Below, piece after piece: positions 56,378 to 64,000 of a stretch of 64,000 nucleotides of DNA (position 1 is the stretch's first letter; every line of letters begins with the position of its first letter). The stretch is from positions 124,001-188,000 of the forward strand of contig NZ_FTNQ01000003.1 in the NCBI RefSeq assembly GCF_900156455.1, given 5' to 3'. The translations under genes and the position numbers were made by a program. The DNA comes from Microbacterium sp. RURRCA19A (GTDB taxonomy: Bacteria; Actinomycetota; Actinomycetes; Actinomycetales; Microbacteriaceae). A model generated the notes under the pieces. That model did no database searches. It was not told where the DNA came from and was given only the letters and a program-made list of their open reading frames with translations.

Positions 56378-57697
56378 TCAGCGTGCGCGCTTGATGCGGG
56401 AGAGGATGACGGCACCCACGACGCACAGCACCGCGGATCCCACGAATCCCATTCCGTAGCCGCCGGTGATGCCGACGATCGAGGCCATGAGGATGGGGCC
56501 GATGATCTGCCCACCGCCATTGGCCATGTTGAGGATGCCGAGATCCTTCGCCGCGGCGTTCTCGTTCGGCAGGACGTCGTAGTTCAGCGCCTGATCGACC
56601 GAGTTGAAGATTCCGAAACCGAATCCCAGACCGACGGAGGCGTAGATGAGCATCGCGATCGGGTCGGCCCAGAAGAACGGGATGAGGGCAGCACCTCCGG
56701 CGATGAGGGCGGAGGCGATCACGAAGAGCTTCCGGCGGCCGAGCTTGTCGGAGATCGGTCCGGCGATCAGGCCGAACACCAACGAGAGCCCGAGCTGCAG
56801 CAGCCCCATGGTCGCCAGGAGCGCTCCCGCGCCGGCCAGATCGAGCCCGAAGTAGTCCGTCGCGACGTACAGCTGGTATCCCGTGATCATGTAGACCGCG
56901 ATGACGATGGCGAGCTTGCCGATCAAGGCGAGGTAGAAGTCACGCGCACCCTGCCGAGGGAAGCTGAAGGTGGAGAGGATGTTCTTGGCCGAGAGCGTCT
57001 CGCGGGGCTGGTCCTTGTTGGAACGGTCGGGCGAGATCAACGTCACCACCGGACCCGACAACAGCACCGCGATGCCGAGGATGATGTAGCCGGTCGAGAC
57101 GTTCTGCACGAAGCTGGCGGCGATGATCCCGCCACCGCCACCGCCGATGAGCACGCCCGTGCCGTAGAGGGCGGAGTAGGTGCCTCGGCGTGCGGGCGAC
57201 ACGCGATCGGGGATCAGCGTGACCATCGTGGCCACGATCGCGTTCAGGAAGAACGTGAATGCGGTCCACACGACGATGAGGGCCGTCAGGGTCGTGACGA
57301 AGCTCATCGAGACCATCAGAAGGCCCGCGACGATCGAGCCGAAGATCATCCAGGGGGCGCGACGGCCGAATCGTGACCGCGTCCGATCGGACAGCGCGCC
57401 GAAGAAGATGTTCGACACGAAGGCCACGACGGCCCCGATCGTGGAGATGAGGGCGACCAGCCCGACCTTCTGATCCGGTGCGATCTGTTCGAGCTGAGCG
57501 GGGATGAACACCGTCATTCCCGCGACGAAGGGACCGAGCCACAGCGGCCCGCCGATCAGGACGGCGGCGCCGACGCGCCAGGGCGACTTGTACGCAGGGC
57601 CACCCGGGTGGGTGGCAGCCGCGGCGGGGGTGACGTGAGTGGGGGCGAGCAGGGGTTCGGGAAGTGCGGGGCCATCGTTGGCTCGGAGATCAGACAT
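56378..57697 (-). CDS. MFS transporter of the arabinoside locus
   Basis: A 439-residue twelve-helix transporter. GALSDRTRSRFGRRAPWMIFG after helix 2 and GPISDKLGRRKLFVI after helix 8 are the repeated MFS loops and resemble the SLC45/GPH-like sugar transporter pattern. It is cotranscribed with the downstream arabinofuranosidase gene and divergent from the LacI gene, with the operator at 57794-57820 between them. It probably imports arabinose-containing glycosides. Confidence 0.87.
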   Translation of the reverse strand: MSDLRANDGPALPEPLLAPTHVTPAAAATHPGGPAYKSPWRVGAAVLIGGPLWLGPFVAGMTVFIPAQLEQIAPDQKVGLVALISTIGAVVAFVSNIFFGALSDRTRSRFGRRAPWMIFGSIVAGLLMVSMSFVTTLTALIVVWTAFTFFLNAIVATMVTLIPDRVSPARRGTYSALYGTGVLIGGGGGGIIAASFVQNVSTGYIILGIAVLLSGPVVTLISPDRSNKDQPRETLSAKNILSTFSFPRQGARDFYLALIGKLAIVIAVYMITGYQLYVATDYFGLDLAGAGALLATMGLLQLGLSLVFGLIAGPISDKLGRRKLFVIASALIAGGAALIPFFWADPIAMLIYASVGLGFGFGIFNSVDQALNYDVLPNENAAAKDLGILNMANGGGQIIGPILMASIVGITGGYGMGFVGSAVLCVVGAVILSRIKRAR

Positions 57698-57793
57698 CAG
57701 TGTCCTTGGGTGAGAAGAAAGGGCGTTGGGGTGGCTCGTGGCTGTGGTGAGGGTGTGCTTTCACGGTCGGCATCCGCGGGAACGCGACCATCG

Positions 57794-57820
57794 CTGATGC
57801 GAATCACTTATTCGCATCAG
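57794..57820. promoter_or_regulatory. LacI operator in the arabinoside locus (divergent region)
   Basis: Perfect 11-bp arms CTGATGCGAAT and ATTCGCATCAG are separated by CACTT. The right half reads CTTATTCGCATCAG, matching the site at 59968-59981. It lies between the MFS and LacI genes, fitting control of both by the LacI protein at 57897. Confidence 0.8.
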
Positions 57821-57896
57821 TGGAACTGTAACGGCGACCCTGCGTCGACGCAACACCCTCTCCGAAGACCCTCCCCGGTCTCGCTATCCTCGGAAC

Positions 57897-58847
57897 ATGG
57901 GTCCCAAACGTCCGCCGACCATGACCGACGTCGCGCGGCGCGCCAACGTGTCGCAGGCAACGGTGAGCTACGTCCTGAACGACGTGAAGAAGCACACGAT
58001 CCCCGAAGAGACCAAACGGGCCGTGTGGCAGGCGGCAGAAGAACTGGACTATCGCCCCAATCTCGCCGCCCGGGATCTCGTCACCGGACAAAGCTCCGTG
58101 GTCGTCTGCATCGTGCCCCCACTCCCCCTCAGCGAGCCGGTGATCACCCTGTTGGGTGACCTCACCATCGCCTTCGCCTCGCAGGGCGTCGTCATGGCCG
58201 TCCATTTCGAGCACATGGGCGACGACTCCCTGACCGCGATGACGAAGGCGCTCACCCCCCGCCGCACCTTCTCGCTGTTCCCCGCGTTCGATGATCGCGC
58301 CACGGACGTAGCGGGCCTCGACTCCTCCACCGATCCCGGCAGCGAACTCCAGGTCGATCACCTGGTCGCCGCAGGCCACCGTCGCATCGGCTTCGCGGGT
58401 TCTCCGGAACCCGAACTGCGCTCCCAATCCGACCTGCGCGAGGCATCAGCCGCGAGACGAGCCGAGGAGCTCGGGCTCGCGCCGATCGTCTCCCGACCGC
58501 TTCCGCGTGACGTCGATGCCGCGGCCGAAGTGATCCTCGGGTGGAAGGCCGCCGGCGTGACGGCGGTCTGCGCCAACAATGACGAGGTCGCGCTCTCGCT
58601 CCTCGCGGGCGCGCGCGCGGCGGGTCTTCGGATCCCCGACGACCTGTCCGTCATCGGCTACGACGCAACCGCAGCCGGCGCGTCGAGCTCGCCCCCTCTG
58701 ACATCGGTCGGGTGGCGCGTGCGCTCCCTCGAGCCGCTGATCCGCTCCGTCCTTCAGGGAACACCGCTGACCACCGAGGACGTCATCGATCCGCTCAACG
58801 TCTGGTTGGTGGAACGCAACTCCGTCGCGCGGCCCTCCGCGGACTGA
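57897..58847 (+). CDS. LacI family regulator of the arabinoside locus
   Basis: A 316-residue LacI protein. The helix-turn-helix TMTDVARRANVSQATVSYVLN lies at residues 8-28, followed by a hinge with TIPEETKRAVWQAAEELDYRPN and a ligand domain that is shorter than usual around residues 100-150 (about 20-25 residues fewer). TATCCT lies exactly six bases before the ATG (leaderless). It is flanked by the operator at 57794 and by genes with related sites, so it is the probable regulator of 54283-62053. Confidence 0.9.
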   Translation: MGPKRPPTMTDVARRANVSQATVSYVLNDVKKHTIPEETKRAVWQAAEELDYRPNLAARDLVTGQSSVVVCIVPPLPLSEPVITLLGDLTIAFASQGVVMAVHFEHMGDDSLTAMTKALTPRRTFSLFPAFDDRATDVAGLDSSTDPGSELQVDHLVAAGHRRIGFAGSPEPELRSQSDLREASAARRAEELGLAPIVSRPLPRDVDAAAEVILGWKAAGVTAVCANNDEVALSLLAGARAAGLRIPDDLSVIGYDATAAGASSSPPLTSVGWRVRSLEPLIRSVLQGTPLTTEDVIDPLNVWLVERNSVARPSAD

Positions 58848-58908
58848 TGCACCCTGCCCGACACGAGCTCCGGCCCCGGGCGTGCGGCATCCCCGGGACC
58901 GGACGATC

Positions 58909-59844
58909 TCAGCGACCGGGCGTTGAAAACGCCTGGCGGAGCGCCCTCACCCACGAGGCATAGAACGCACGGACCGCGTCCGTCCGGGGGAACATCCCGT
59001 CGAATCCGTGCACAGCCCCGGGAACGACCTCGAACTCACAGGACACCCCGGCGGCGCACAGTCGCTCGGCATAGACGGCGTCCTCGTCATGGAAGAGGTC
59101 GAGCGAGCCGACGCCGATCCACGCCGGCGGCAGCCCGGAAAGGTCCTCCCGGCGCGCCGGCACGATGCCCGCCGGGACATCCGCGCCCCCCGGCTCGCGC
59201 GCGAGGTAGGAACGCCATCCGAAGTGGTTGGCCTGGGGAGTCCACACGCGAAGGCGCGGACTGTCCTGGTCGGTGCGCAGAGTCGTGCGGTCGTCGAGCA
59301 TCGGATACACCAGCAGCTGGAAGACGGGCTGGACACCCCCTTCATCGTGGATCCGCTGGACGAGAGCGGCGGCGAGACCGCCGCCCGCACTGGCGCCGGC
59401 GATCGCGATCCGCGCGGAGTCGACCCCCCATTCGTCGGCACGGGCGATCAACTCGAGGTAGGCCGCGTAGACATCGTCCAGGGCTGCGGGAGCCGGATGC
59501 TCGGGGGCGAGGCGATAGGACGGAGCCAGCACGACGGCTCCGAGGTCGCGACTCAGAGAGATATTCGTCGCCTCATCGAATGTCGGCGATCCCATCACGA
59601 GTCCACCACCGTGGATCCAGAGCACCGCGGGAGCTCCCGCACTCACTCGCGTGGGACGGAACAACCGAGCGGAGGCCCCGTGTCGCAACGTCACCGACGC
59701 GGCGTTCACTTCGGGCGTCGACCGTCGCGCCGGAAGAGAGAACCGCCAGAGGCGTAGGGTGCGGGGGCCGACGGCGACGCGGGGAAACCAGCGCACGGCA
59801 CGAAGCTCAGGGTGATAGGGACCCCACAAGTCTGAACGGGACAT
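58909..59844 (-). CDS. HSL-type alpha/beta hydrolase (esterase)
   Basis: A 311-residue esterase of the hormone-sensitive lipase group. WIHGGG (His78-Gly81) forms the oxyanion hole, AGASAGGG holds nucleophile Ser152, GSLDLFHDED gives the Asp and GAVHGF the His. GAAGGAGAG precedes the ATG at 59844. A CTTATACGCA operator-like site lies 72 bases upstream, linking it to the arabinoside regulon. It might remove acyl groups from imported arabinosides, but that is inference. Confidence 0.88.
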   Translation of the reverse strand: MSRSDLWGPYHPELRAVRWFPRVAVGPRTLRLWRFSLPARRSTPEVNAASVTLRHGASARLFRPTRVSAGAPAVLWIHGGGLVMGSPTFDEATNISLSRDLGAVVLAPSYRLAPEHPAPAALDDVYAAYLELIARADEWGVDSARIAIAGASAGGGLAAALVQRIHDEGGVQPVFQLLVYPMLDDRTTLRTDQDSPRLRVWTPQANHFGWRSYLAREPGGADVPAGIVPARREDLSGLPPAWIGVGSLDLFHDEDAVYAERLCAAGVSCEFEVVPGAVHGFDGMFPRTDAVRAFYASWVRALRQAFSTPGR

Positions 59845-59915
59845 GGCTCTCCTTCGGCGCACCCGGTGAACGCGGCTCGCACCTGTTTTCGTGCGCCCTG
59901 CGATCGATCGGCACG

Positions 59916-59932
59916 TAAGTGGTGCGTATAAG
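59916..59932. promoter_or_regulatory. Candidate LacI operator upstream of the esterase
   Basis: On the minus strand CTTATACGCACCACTTA shares CTTAT(A/T)CGCA with the sites at 57805-57820 and 59968-59981. It is less symmetrical, so assignment is tentative. It lies 72 bases upstream of the esterase start. Confidence 0.45.
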
Positions 59933-59967
59933 TTACCCGCCTTGCACCCGTCGCGGAAGTGTGATTA

Positions 59968-59981
59968 CTTATTCGCATAAG
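59968..59981. promoter_or_regulatory. LacI operator upstream of the second arabinofuranosidase
   Basis: CTTATTCGCATAAG is a palindrome with perfect CTTAT/ATAAG arms. It is 42 bases upstream of the second GH51 start. It matches 13 of 14 bases of the right half of the 57794-57820 operator, tying this gene to the same LacI regulator. Confidence 0.75.
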
Positions 59982-60022
59982 CGCCTCCTCGATATGAGAG
60001 CGATGCAGCACAAAGGAGTGAC

Positions 60023-62053
60023 ATGACGACGACCGTCTCCCCCACGACGACGACTCGACCGGATACGCAGATCGTGGTGTCGCGTCGAGCGAACGCCGCG
60101 CCCGTGAGCAAGACGCTCTACGGCCTGTTCCTCGAAGACATCAACTTCGCCGCGGACGGGGGTCTCAACGCCAACGTCGTGAACAACTGGAGCTTCGAAG
60201 GCGGCTACCTCAATCGCTCCGGCGGGTACAGCCAGTTGACGCTCGTCGCGTTCAAGCTCAAGCCGAAGCCGGTGACCGACGCACTGCGTCACTGGTCCAC
60301 GACGGGCGGAACCCTGTCGGCGCTCAGCGAGGGCGGGGCGACGGCCGGCGCGAACTACGCGCGGCTGTCCGTGCGCGAGCGGGCGACGTTGACGAACAAC
60401 GGCTACCCCGGCCCGGGGCCCTCCATGGGTGGACGTGCGGGTGTGGCGATGCAGTTCTCCGCGTTGGTGCGAACCGCCCGGTTCCGGGGTCAGCTCTCCC
60501 TCGCGCTCGTGGACGGGAACGGAACCGTGGTCACGGGATCCGAGGTCGTGGTCCCGGACGGAGACGGCTGGTCGACGGCGACCGCCGCGCTGACGCCCCC
60601 GCGCACCGGCTTGTACGGCCTGCAGATCGTGGCGACCGGGAACGGAGAGATCGACCTCGACGATGTCTCGCTGATCGCCGAGGACCACTGGGGTGCCGGC
60701 GATCCCCGGTGGAGCCAGGGGCGGCTGCGCCGCGATCTGGTCCAGTCGCTCGTCGACCTCTCCCCCGGCTTCTTGCGATTCCCGGGCGGATGCATCGTGG
60801 AGGGCGTGGGCGACGGCAACCAGTACGACTGGAAGCAGACCGTCGGCCCCCTGCACGACCGCACGCCGAAGTTCAACCTCTGGGCGGAGAGCCGACCCGA
60901 CGGCGACTACAGCCAGAGCAACCAGATCGGGTTCTACGAGTACTTCCTGCTCTGCGAGGACCTCGACATGGAGCCGGTGCCCGTCGTCTGGGCGGGCCTC
61001 GCCTGCCAGTACCGGTCGCGGGAGTGCGTGGCGACGCACAGCGCCGAGTTCAAGAAGGTCGTCCAAGATGCCGTGGATCTCATCGACTGGGCGACCGGAG
61101 ACCCGGCCGAGAGCCCCTGGGCAGCGCTGCGCGCGGCGGCCGGACACCCGGAGCCGTTCCGGCTGAACTATGTCGGCATCGGCAACGAGAACCACGGCGA
61201 CCAGTACCACCGCCACTTCGACGCCATTCTCGACGCACTCGAGGCCGTCCGCCCGGGGATGCGCTACATCCTGGCGAGCGGCCCTTTCCCGAAGGGCAAG
61301 CCCTTCGAGGGGAGCTGGGCGCACGCCACGAACCGATCGAACGTGATCCTCGACGAGCACTCCTACGCCAAGCCGTCGTGGTTCATCGATCAGAGCACGC
61401 GCTACGACTCCTACCCGCGCACCGGTGCTCGCGTGATGGTCGGCGAGTACGCCGCGCACCCTGCCTACTCGCTGTCGCAGATGTTCGGCCGCGACACCTC
61501 GAACTCGTGGGAGAGTGCGGTCGCCGAGGCCGCTTTCCTCACGGGGGTGGAGCGTAACGCGGACCTGGTCGAAATGACCTGCTACGCGCCCCTGTTCGCT
61601 CTCAACGACGCCAAGCAGTGGCGGCACAACATGATCGAGTTCACTCAGCTGCTCGTCCAGCCGACCGTGAACTACGAGATCCAGCGGCTGTTCGGCGAGG
61701 CCGTGGGCGCGTTCGCGTTGACCGCCGACGTCGACGGAGAAGGGGTGTTCGCCTCTGCCACCGGCGACGACGAGCTCGCGTTCGTCAAGATCGTGAACAC
61801 GACCGACCGACCCCGTACCGTCACCCTCCGTTTCAGCTCGCACACGGCGACGCACGCCGAGGTCGTTCATCTGTCAGCAGCCCCCCACGCGCGTACCCGC
61901 ATTTCATCGGTCACATCCTCGTCCTCGCCGCTGCAGCGACGGGACGAGGAGATCGAGATCCGGCGCGGCGCCGTCGAGCTGACGCTGCAGCCTGCATCCG
62001 TGGCGCGAGTCAGCCTGAAGGAACAAGGGCCGGAGCGGCCCGACAACGGCTGA
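60023..62053 (+). CDS. GH51 alpha-L-arabinofuranosidase, second copy
   Basis: A 676-residue paralog of the 54283-56340 enzyme. It has LYGLFLEDINFAADGGLNANVVNN, a beta-sandwich insert, GIGNENHG (acid/base Glu389) and GEYAAH (nucleophile Glu475). It differs in the central loop (KLKPKPVTDALRHW) and in a shorter SLSQMFGRDTSNSWE segment. No signal peptide is visible. AAAGGAG precedes the ATG. Two copies under one operator type suggest complementary linkage or aglycone preferences. Confidence 0.92.
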   Translation: MTTTVSPTTTTRPDTQIVVSRRANAAPVSKTLYGLFLEDINFAADGGLNANVVNNWSFEGGYLNRSGGYSQLTLVAFKLKPKPVTDALRHWSTTGGTLSALSEGGATAGANYARLSVRERATLTNNGYPGPGPSMGGRAGVAMQFSALVRTARFRGQLSLALVDGNGTVVTGSEVVVPDGDGWSTATAALTPPRTGLYGLQIVATGNGEIDLDDVSLIAEDHWGAGDPRWSQGRLRRDLVQSLVDLSPGFLRFPGGCIVEGVGDGNQYDWKQTVGPLHDRTPKFNLWAESRPDGDYSQSNQIGFYEYFLLCEDLDMEPVPVVWAGLACQYRSRECVATHSAEFKKVVQDAVDLIDWATGDPAESPWAALRAAAGHPEPFRLNYVGIGNENHGDQYHRHFDAILDALEAVRPGMRYILASGPFPKGKPFEGSWAHATNRSNVILDEHSYAKPSWFIDQSTRYDSYPRTGARVMVGEYAAHPAYSLSQMFGRDTSNSWESAVAEAAFLTGVERNADLVEMTCYAPLFALNDAKQWRHNMIEFTQLLVQPTVNYEIQRLFGEAVGAFALTADVDGEGVFASATGDDELAFVKIVNTTDRPRTVTLRFSSHTATHAEVVHLSAAPHARTRISSVTSSSSPLQRRDEEIEIRRGAVELTLQPASVARVSLKEQGPERPDNG

Positions 62054-62063
62054 TACCCCGATA

Positions 62064-62102
62064 GAAGGGCGTGATCGGACCTCAGGTCCGGTCACGCCCT
62101 TC
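62064..62102 (+). terminator. Strong hairpin terminator
   Basis: GAAGGGCGTGA and CGGACC pair with GGTCCG and TCACGCCCTTC around a TCA loop with one internal mismatch, a 17-pair stem starting 11 bases after the arabinofuranosidase stop. Confidence 0.9.
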
Positions 62103-62203
62103 GTCTCGGCCCCCGATCGACGCGATCCCGCGGTGCCGAGCGCACTCCCTCAGCGGCGCACGATTCGGATGTGGCAGATCGGTCGCCGCTGGGGCTCTCG
62201 GTG

Positions 62204-63139
62204 TCACGTCGAGGTGACGATGCCGCCGGTGGGCGCGATCTCGTTGATGACGATCAGGTCTTCCCGGGTGAGTGCGAGGTGAGCTGCAGCGATGTTCTCC
62301 GCAACACGGTCGGGGTTTCGCGACCCGGGGATGGGGACGATGTACTCCTTCTGTGCGAGCAGCCACGCGATGGAGAGCTGCGACAGGGTCGCACCCTTCG
62401 TGCGGGCAATCTCGGTCAGCCGTTCGACGATCTCGAGGTTGCGGTCGTACACGTCTGGCGCCCACCACGGGATGCGCTGGCGGAAGTCGTCGGTGTCGTA
62501 CTCCGCGCGCGGCTTGACGGCACCGCTGAGGAACCCGCGCGCGAGCGGGGAGTAGGCGACCAGACCGATCCCGAGTTCTTCGAGCACCGGGAAGAGGGCT
62601 TCGACCCGGCGTTCGAAGATCGAGTACTCGGCCTGCAGCACAGTGATGGGATGCACCGCGTGCGCTCGACGGATGCTCTCCTCGTCTGTGTTCGAGAGGC
62701 CGAGATACTTCACCTTCCCGGCCTGCACGTATTCGGCCATCACTCCCACGACGTCTTCGATCCGGACGTTCGGATCCTTGACGTGCTGGTACAACACGTC
62801 GATCGTGTCGACACCGAGGCGGGCCAGGCTGCCGTCGACGACTTCACGCACATGCCCGAGTTCCGAGTTCGGGGCGAAGTTCGGCGTGAAGCCGAACTTG
62901 GTCGCAATCACGACGTCGTCGCGGATCGGTGCGAGTGCGTGACCGAGAAGTCTCTCGCCCTCGCCCCACCCGTACATCTCCGCGGTGTCGAACATCGTGA
63001 CGCCGAGTTCGTGAGCCTTGCGAATCGCGGTCGCGGATTCCGCGTCGTCGGTTGCCCCGTACCCGACCGCCGTGCCCATCGCCCCGTAGCCGATCTCGGC
63101 GACAGTCAACCCCGTGGTTCCTAGCGTGCGCATTTCCAT
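62204..63139 (-). CDS. Aldo/keto reductase
   Basis: A 311-residue NADPH-dependent oxidoreductase with the catalytic tetrad visible: Asp51 and Tyr56 (FDTAEMYG), Lys81 (ATKFG) and His119 (YQHV). LGLSNTDEESIRRAH and IPIPGSRNPDRVAEN complete the cofactor site. GGAGG lies seven bases before the ATG at 63139. It is divergent from the TetR gene with a palindrome between them, so it is the likely target. Confidence 0.92.
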   Translation of the reverse strand: MEMRTLGTTGLTVAEIGYGAMGTAVGYGATDDAESATAIRKAHELGVTMFDTAEMYGWGEGERLLGHALAPIRDDVVIATKFGFTPNFAPNSELGHVREVVDGSLARLGVDTIDVLYQHVKDPNVRIEDVVGVMAEYVQAGKVKYLGLSNTDEESIRRAHAVHPITVLQAEYSIFERRVEALFPVLEELGIGLVAYSPLARGFLSGAVKPRAEYDTDDFRQRIPWWAPDVYDRNLEIVERLTEIARTKGATLSQLSIAWLLAQKEYIVPIPGSRNPDRVAENIAAAHLALTREDLIVINEIAPTGGIVTST

Positions 63140-63173
63140 GATGTAACCTCCGCGTGGCACTATACGCCTAATT

Positions 63174-63188
63174 TGTCTGATTCAGACA
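63174..63188. promoter_or_regulatory. TetR operator between the reductase and the regulator
   Basis: TGTCTGATTCAGACA is a perfect 7-bp inverted repeat around a central T. It lies between divergent starts and just upstream of the TetR -10 box (TATGCT, 63201-63206), so the TetR protein probably represses both genes from here. Confidence 0.75.
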
Positions 63189-63212
63189 CATACGGCGGAG
63201 TATGCTCGTCTT

Positions 63213-63815
63213 GTGAGTTCACCAGCAGAATCCGGGGGACGCGGCCTTCGCGAGATCGCTCGGGATGCCGTTCGATCACGGATCACCGAAGTCGCGCTCG
63301 AGCTCTTCGCAGAGCACGGGTTCGACAACGTCACGGTTGAACAGATCGCCGCCGAAGTCGGCATCTCAGCGCGGAGCTTCAACCGCTACTTCCCGACCAA
63401 AGAGGATGCCGCACTCGGCGACGCCTTCCGTTGGGGCCACGTCGTTCGCGATAATCTCGCGACACGTCCCGCGGATGAATCAGTATGGACGTCGCTCCAA
63501 GCCTCCTATGAAGCGCTCCTCGCCATCGCGCCCCGACACGTCGAGCAAGACAAGCGGTCGATGCAGGTCCTCATGAGCACATCGTCGCTCCGCGCCAAGA
63601 ACATCGAAAAGCACCTCTCCTGGGCGAATCTCCTCACGCCGGTCGTGGCCGATCGACTCCGTGGTGACGACCGTGAATACCGTGCCGCGACGATCGTGCA
63701 GGCCAGTCTCGTCTGCTTCGACATCGCCATGCAGGCCTGGGCGAAGCCCGGCGAACAGACCCCCCCTACCGAGTTCCTACGTACCGCTTTCGATCAGTTG
63801 CGCGACCTGGGGTAG
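63213..63815 (+). CDS. TetR family transcriptional regulator
   Basis: A 200-residue repressor with a full DNA-binding domain (about residues 15-62: AVRSRITEVALELFAEHGFD, IAAEVGISARSFNRYFPTKED) and a helical ligand domain. The GTG start follows TATGCT by six bases (leaderless). It is divergent from the aldo/keto reductase and probably senses a compound that the reductase detoxifies. Confidence 0.92.
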   Translation: MSSPAESGGRGLREIARDAVRSRITEVALELFAEHGFDNVTVEQIAAEVGISARSFNRYFPTKEDAALGDAFRWGHVVRDNLATRPADESVWTSLQASYEALLAIAPRHVEQDKRSMQVLMSTSSLRAKNIEKHLSWANLLTPVVADRLRGDDREYRAATIVQASLVCFDIAMQAWAKPGEQTPPTEFLRTAFDQLRDLG

Positions 63816-63921
63816 GCGGAAGCGTCTGAGGTCGACGCGAGGTGCCATCTCGGATCGGATGACGAGTCGACCGCCCCCGGTGTGAGCCGGGTGCTCTGGA
63901 ATCTCGGAGAAACAAACGACA

Positions 63922-63945
63922 GCGCCTCCCCCGAAGGGGAAGCGC
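63922..63945. terminator. Hairpin with CGAA loop
   Basis: GCGC and TCCCC pair with GGGGA and GCGC around the tetraloop CGAA, with one C/A mismatch. It lies between the rightward TetR gene and the leftward tRNA gene and could terminate either. Confidence 0.65.
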
Positions 63946-63966
63946 CTGGCCTCTACGACGTCGTGT

Positions 63967-63980
63967 GTTCTCGAGAGAAC
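63967..63980. terminator. Palindrome beside the tRNA 3' end
   Basis: GTTCTCGAGAGAAC is a perfect 14-bp palindrome four bases from the CCA end of the tRNA gene. It may help end the leftward tRNA transcript, or be an integration-site feature. Confidence 0.4.
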
Positions 63981-63984
63981 GATG

Positions 63985-64000
63985 TGGTGGACCTGAGGGG
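63985..64000 (-). tRNA. 3' end of a tRNA gene (truncated by the window edge)
   Basis: Read on the minus strand the window ends CCCCT-CAGGTCC-A-CCA: the T-stem 3' strand, a 7-base acceptor 3' strand, the discriminator A and an encoded CCA. The 5' acceptor should read GGACCTG. The anticodon is outside the window, so identity is unknown. Confidence 0.7.

Overview
The window is high-GC DNA from an actinobacterium, most likely Microbacterium or a close relative in the Microbacteriaceae. This rests on the codon usage, a class Ib nrdHIEF operon, Lsr2 paralogs, F420/LLM-type oxidoreductases, an LigB-type ATP-dependent ligase, HspR-type HAIR operators, and many genes whose start codon follows a -10 box by only 6-7 bases (leaderless pattern). 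The assignment is inference; no rRNA or complete tRNA is present.

Layout. 1-3.6 kb: a LacI regulator bracketed by two matching operators, an M20 peptidase and a Gfo/Idh/MocA oxidoreductase. 3.9-13.4 kb: a NYN/LOTUS protein, then a long leftward run made of a DUF1684 protein, a complete oligopeptide-type ABC importer, a DoxX-like protein, ATP-dependent DNA ligase and an alpha/beta-hydrolase. 13.5-17.9 kb: two overlapping LLM oxidoreductases and a ClpC-like unfoldase behind two HAIR sites. 18-24.9 kb: membrane proteins, a 49-residue membrane peptide, an RsmC-like methyltransferase, a FUSC protein, a ribokinase/nucleoside hydrolase pair and a YegP protein. 24.9-26.8 kb: an AbiE-like two-gene cassette of lower GC (probable defence or type IV toxin-antitoxin). 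26.9-30.8 kb: nrdHIEF with NrdR-like boxes and nearby DnaA-like boxes. 31-38.6 kb: mostly housekeeping and metabolic genes. 38.7-45.1 kb: a LacI-controlled sugar ABC importer with a debranching-type glucosidase. 45.2-50.1 kb: YbaK, a branched-chain amino-acid dehydrogenase, two Lsr2 paralogs flanking acetolactate decarboxylase, and an APC permease. 50.2-54.1 kb: a MacAB-like export system and a shortened TetR protein. 54.3-62.1 kb: an arabinoside locus (two GH51 arabinofuranosidases, MFS transporter, LacI regulator, esterase) sharing an operator. 62.2-64 kb: an aldo/keto reductase divergent from a TetR regulator, then the 3' end of a tRNA gene at the edge.

How the parts work together. Three regulator-operator circuits can be read from the sequence: TGTGACCG-type sites around the first LacI gene, an 18-bp palindrome for the second, and CTTATTCGCA-type sites for the arabinoside LacI. 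Several intergenic regions carry inverted repeats with a GACACGCCG/CGGCGTGTC core that look like one dispersed family. A 7-mer, GGATGCC, recurs through coding DNA and seems to impose otherwise rare GAT and GCA codons.

The best candidates for something under-described are the intergenic palindrome family, the GGATGCC motif, the AbiE-like cassette, and the acetolactate decarboxylase gene embedded between two Lsr2 genes.
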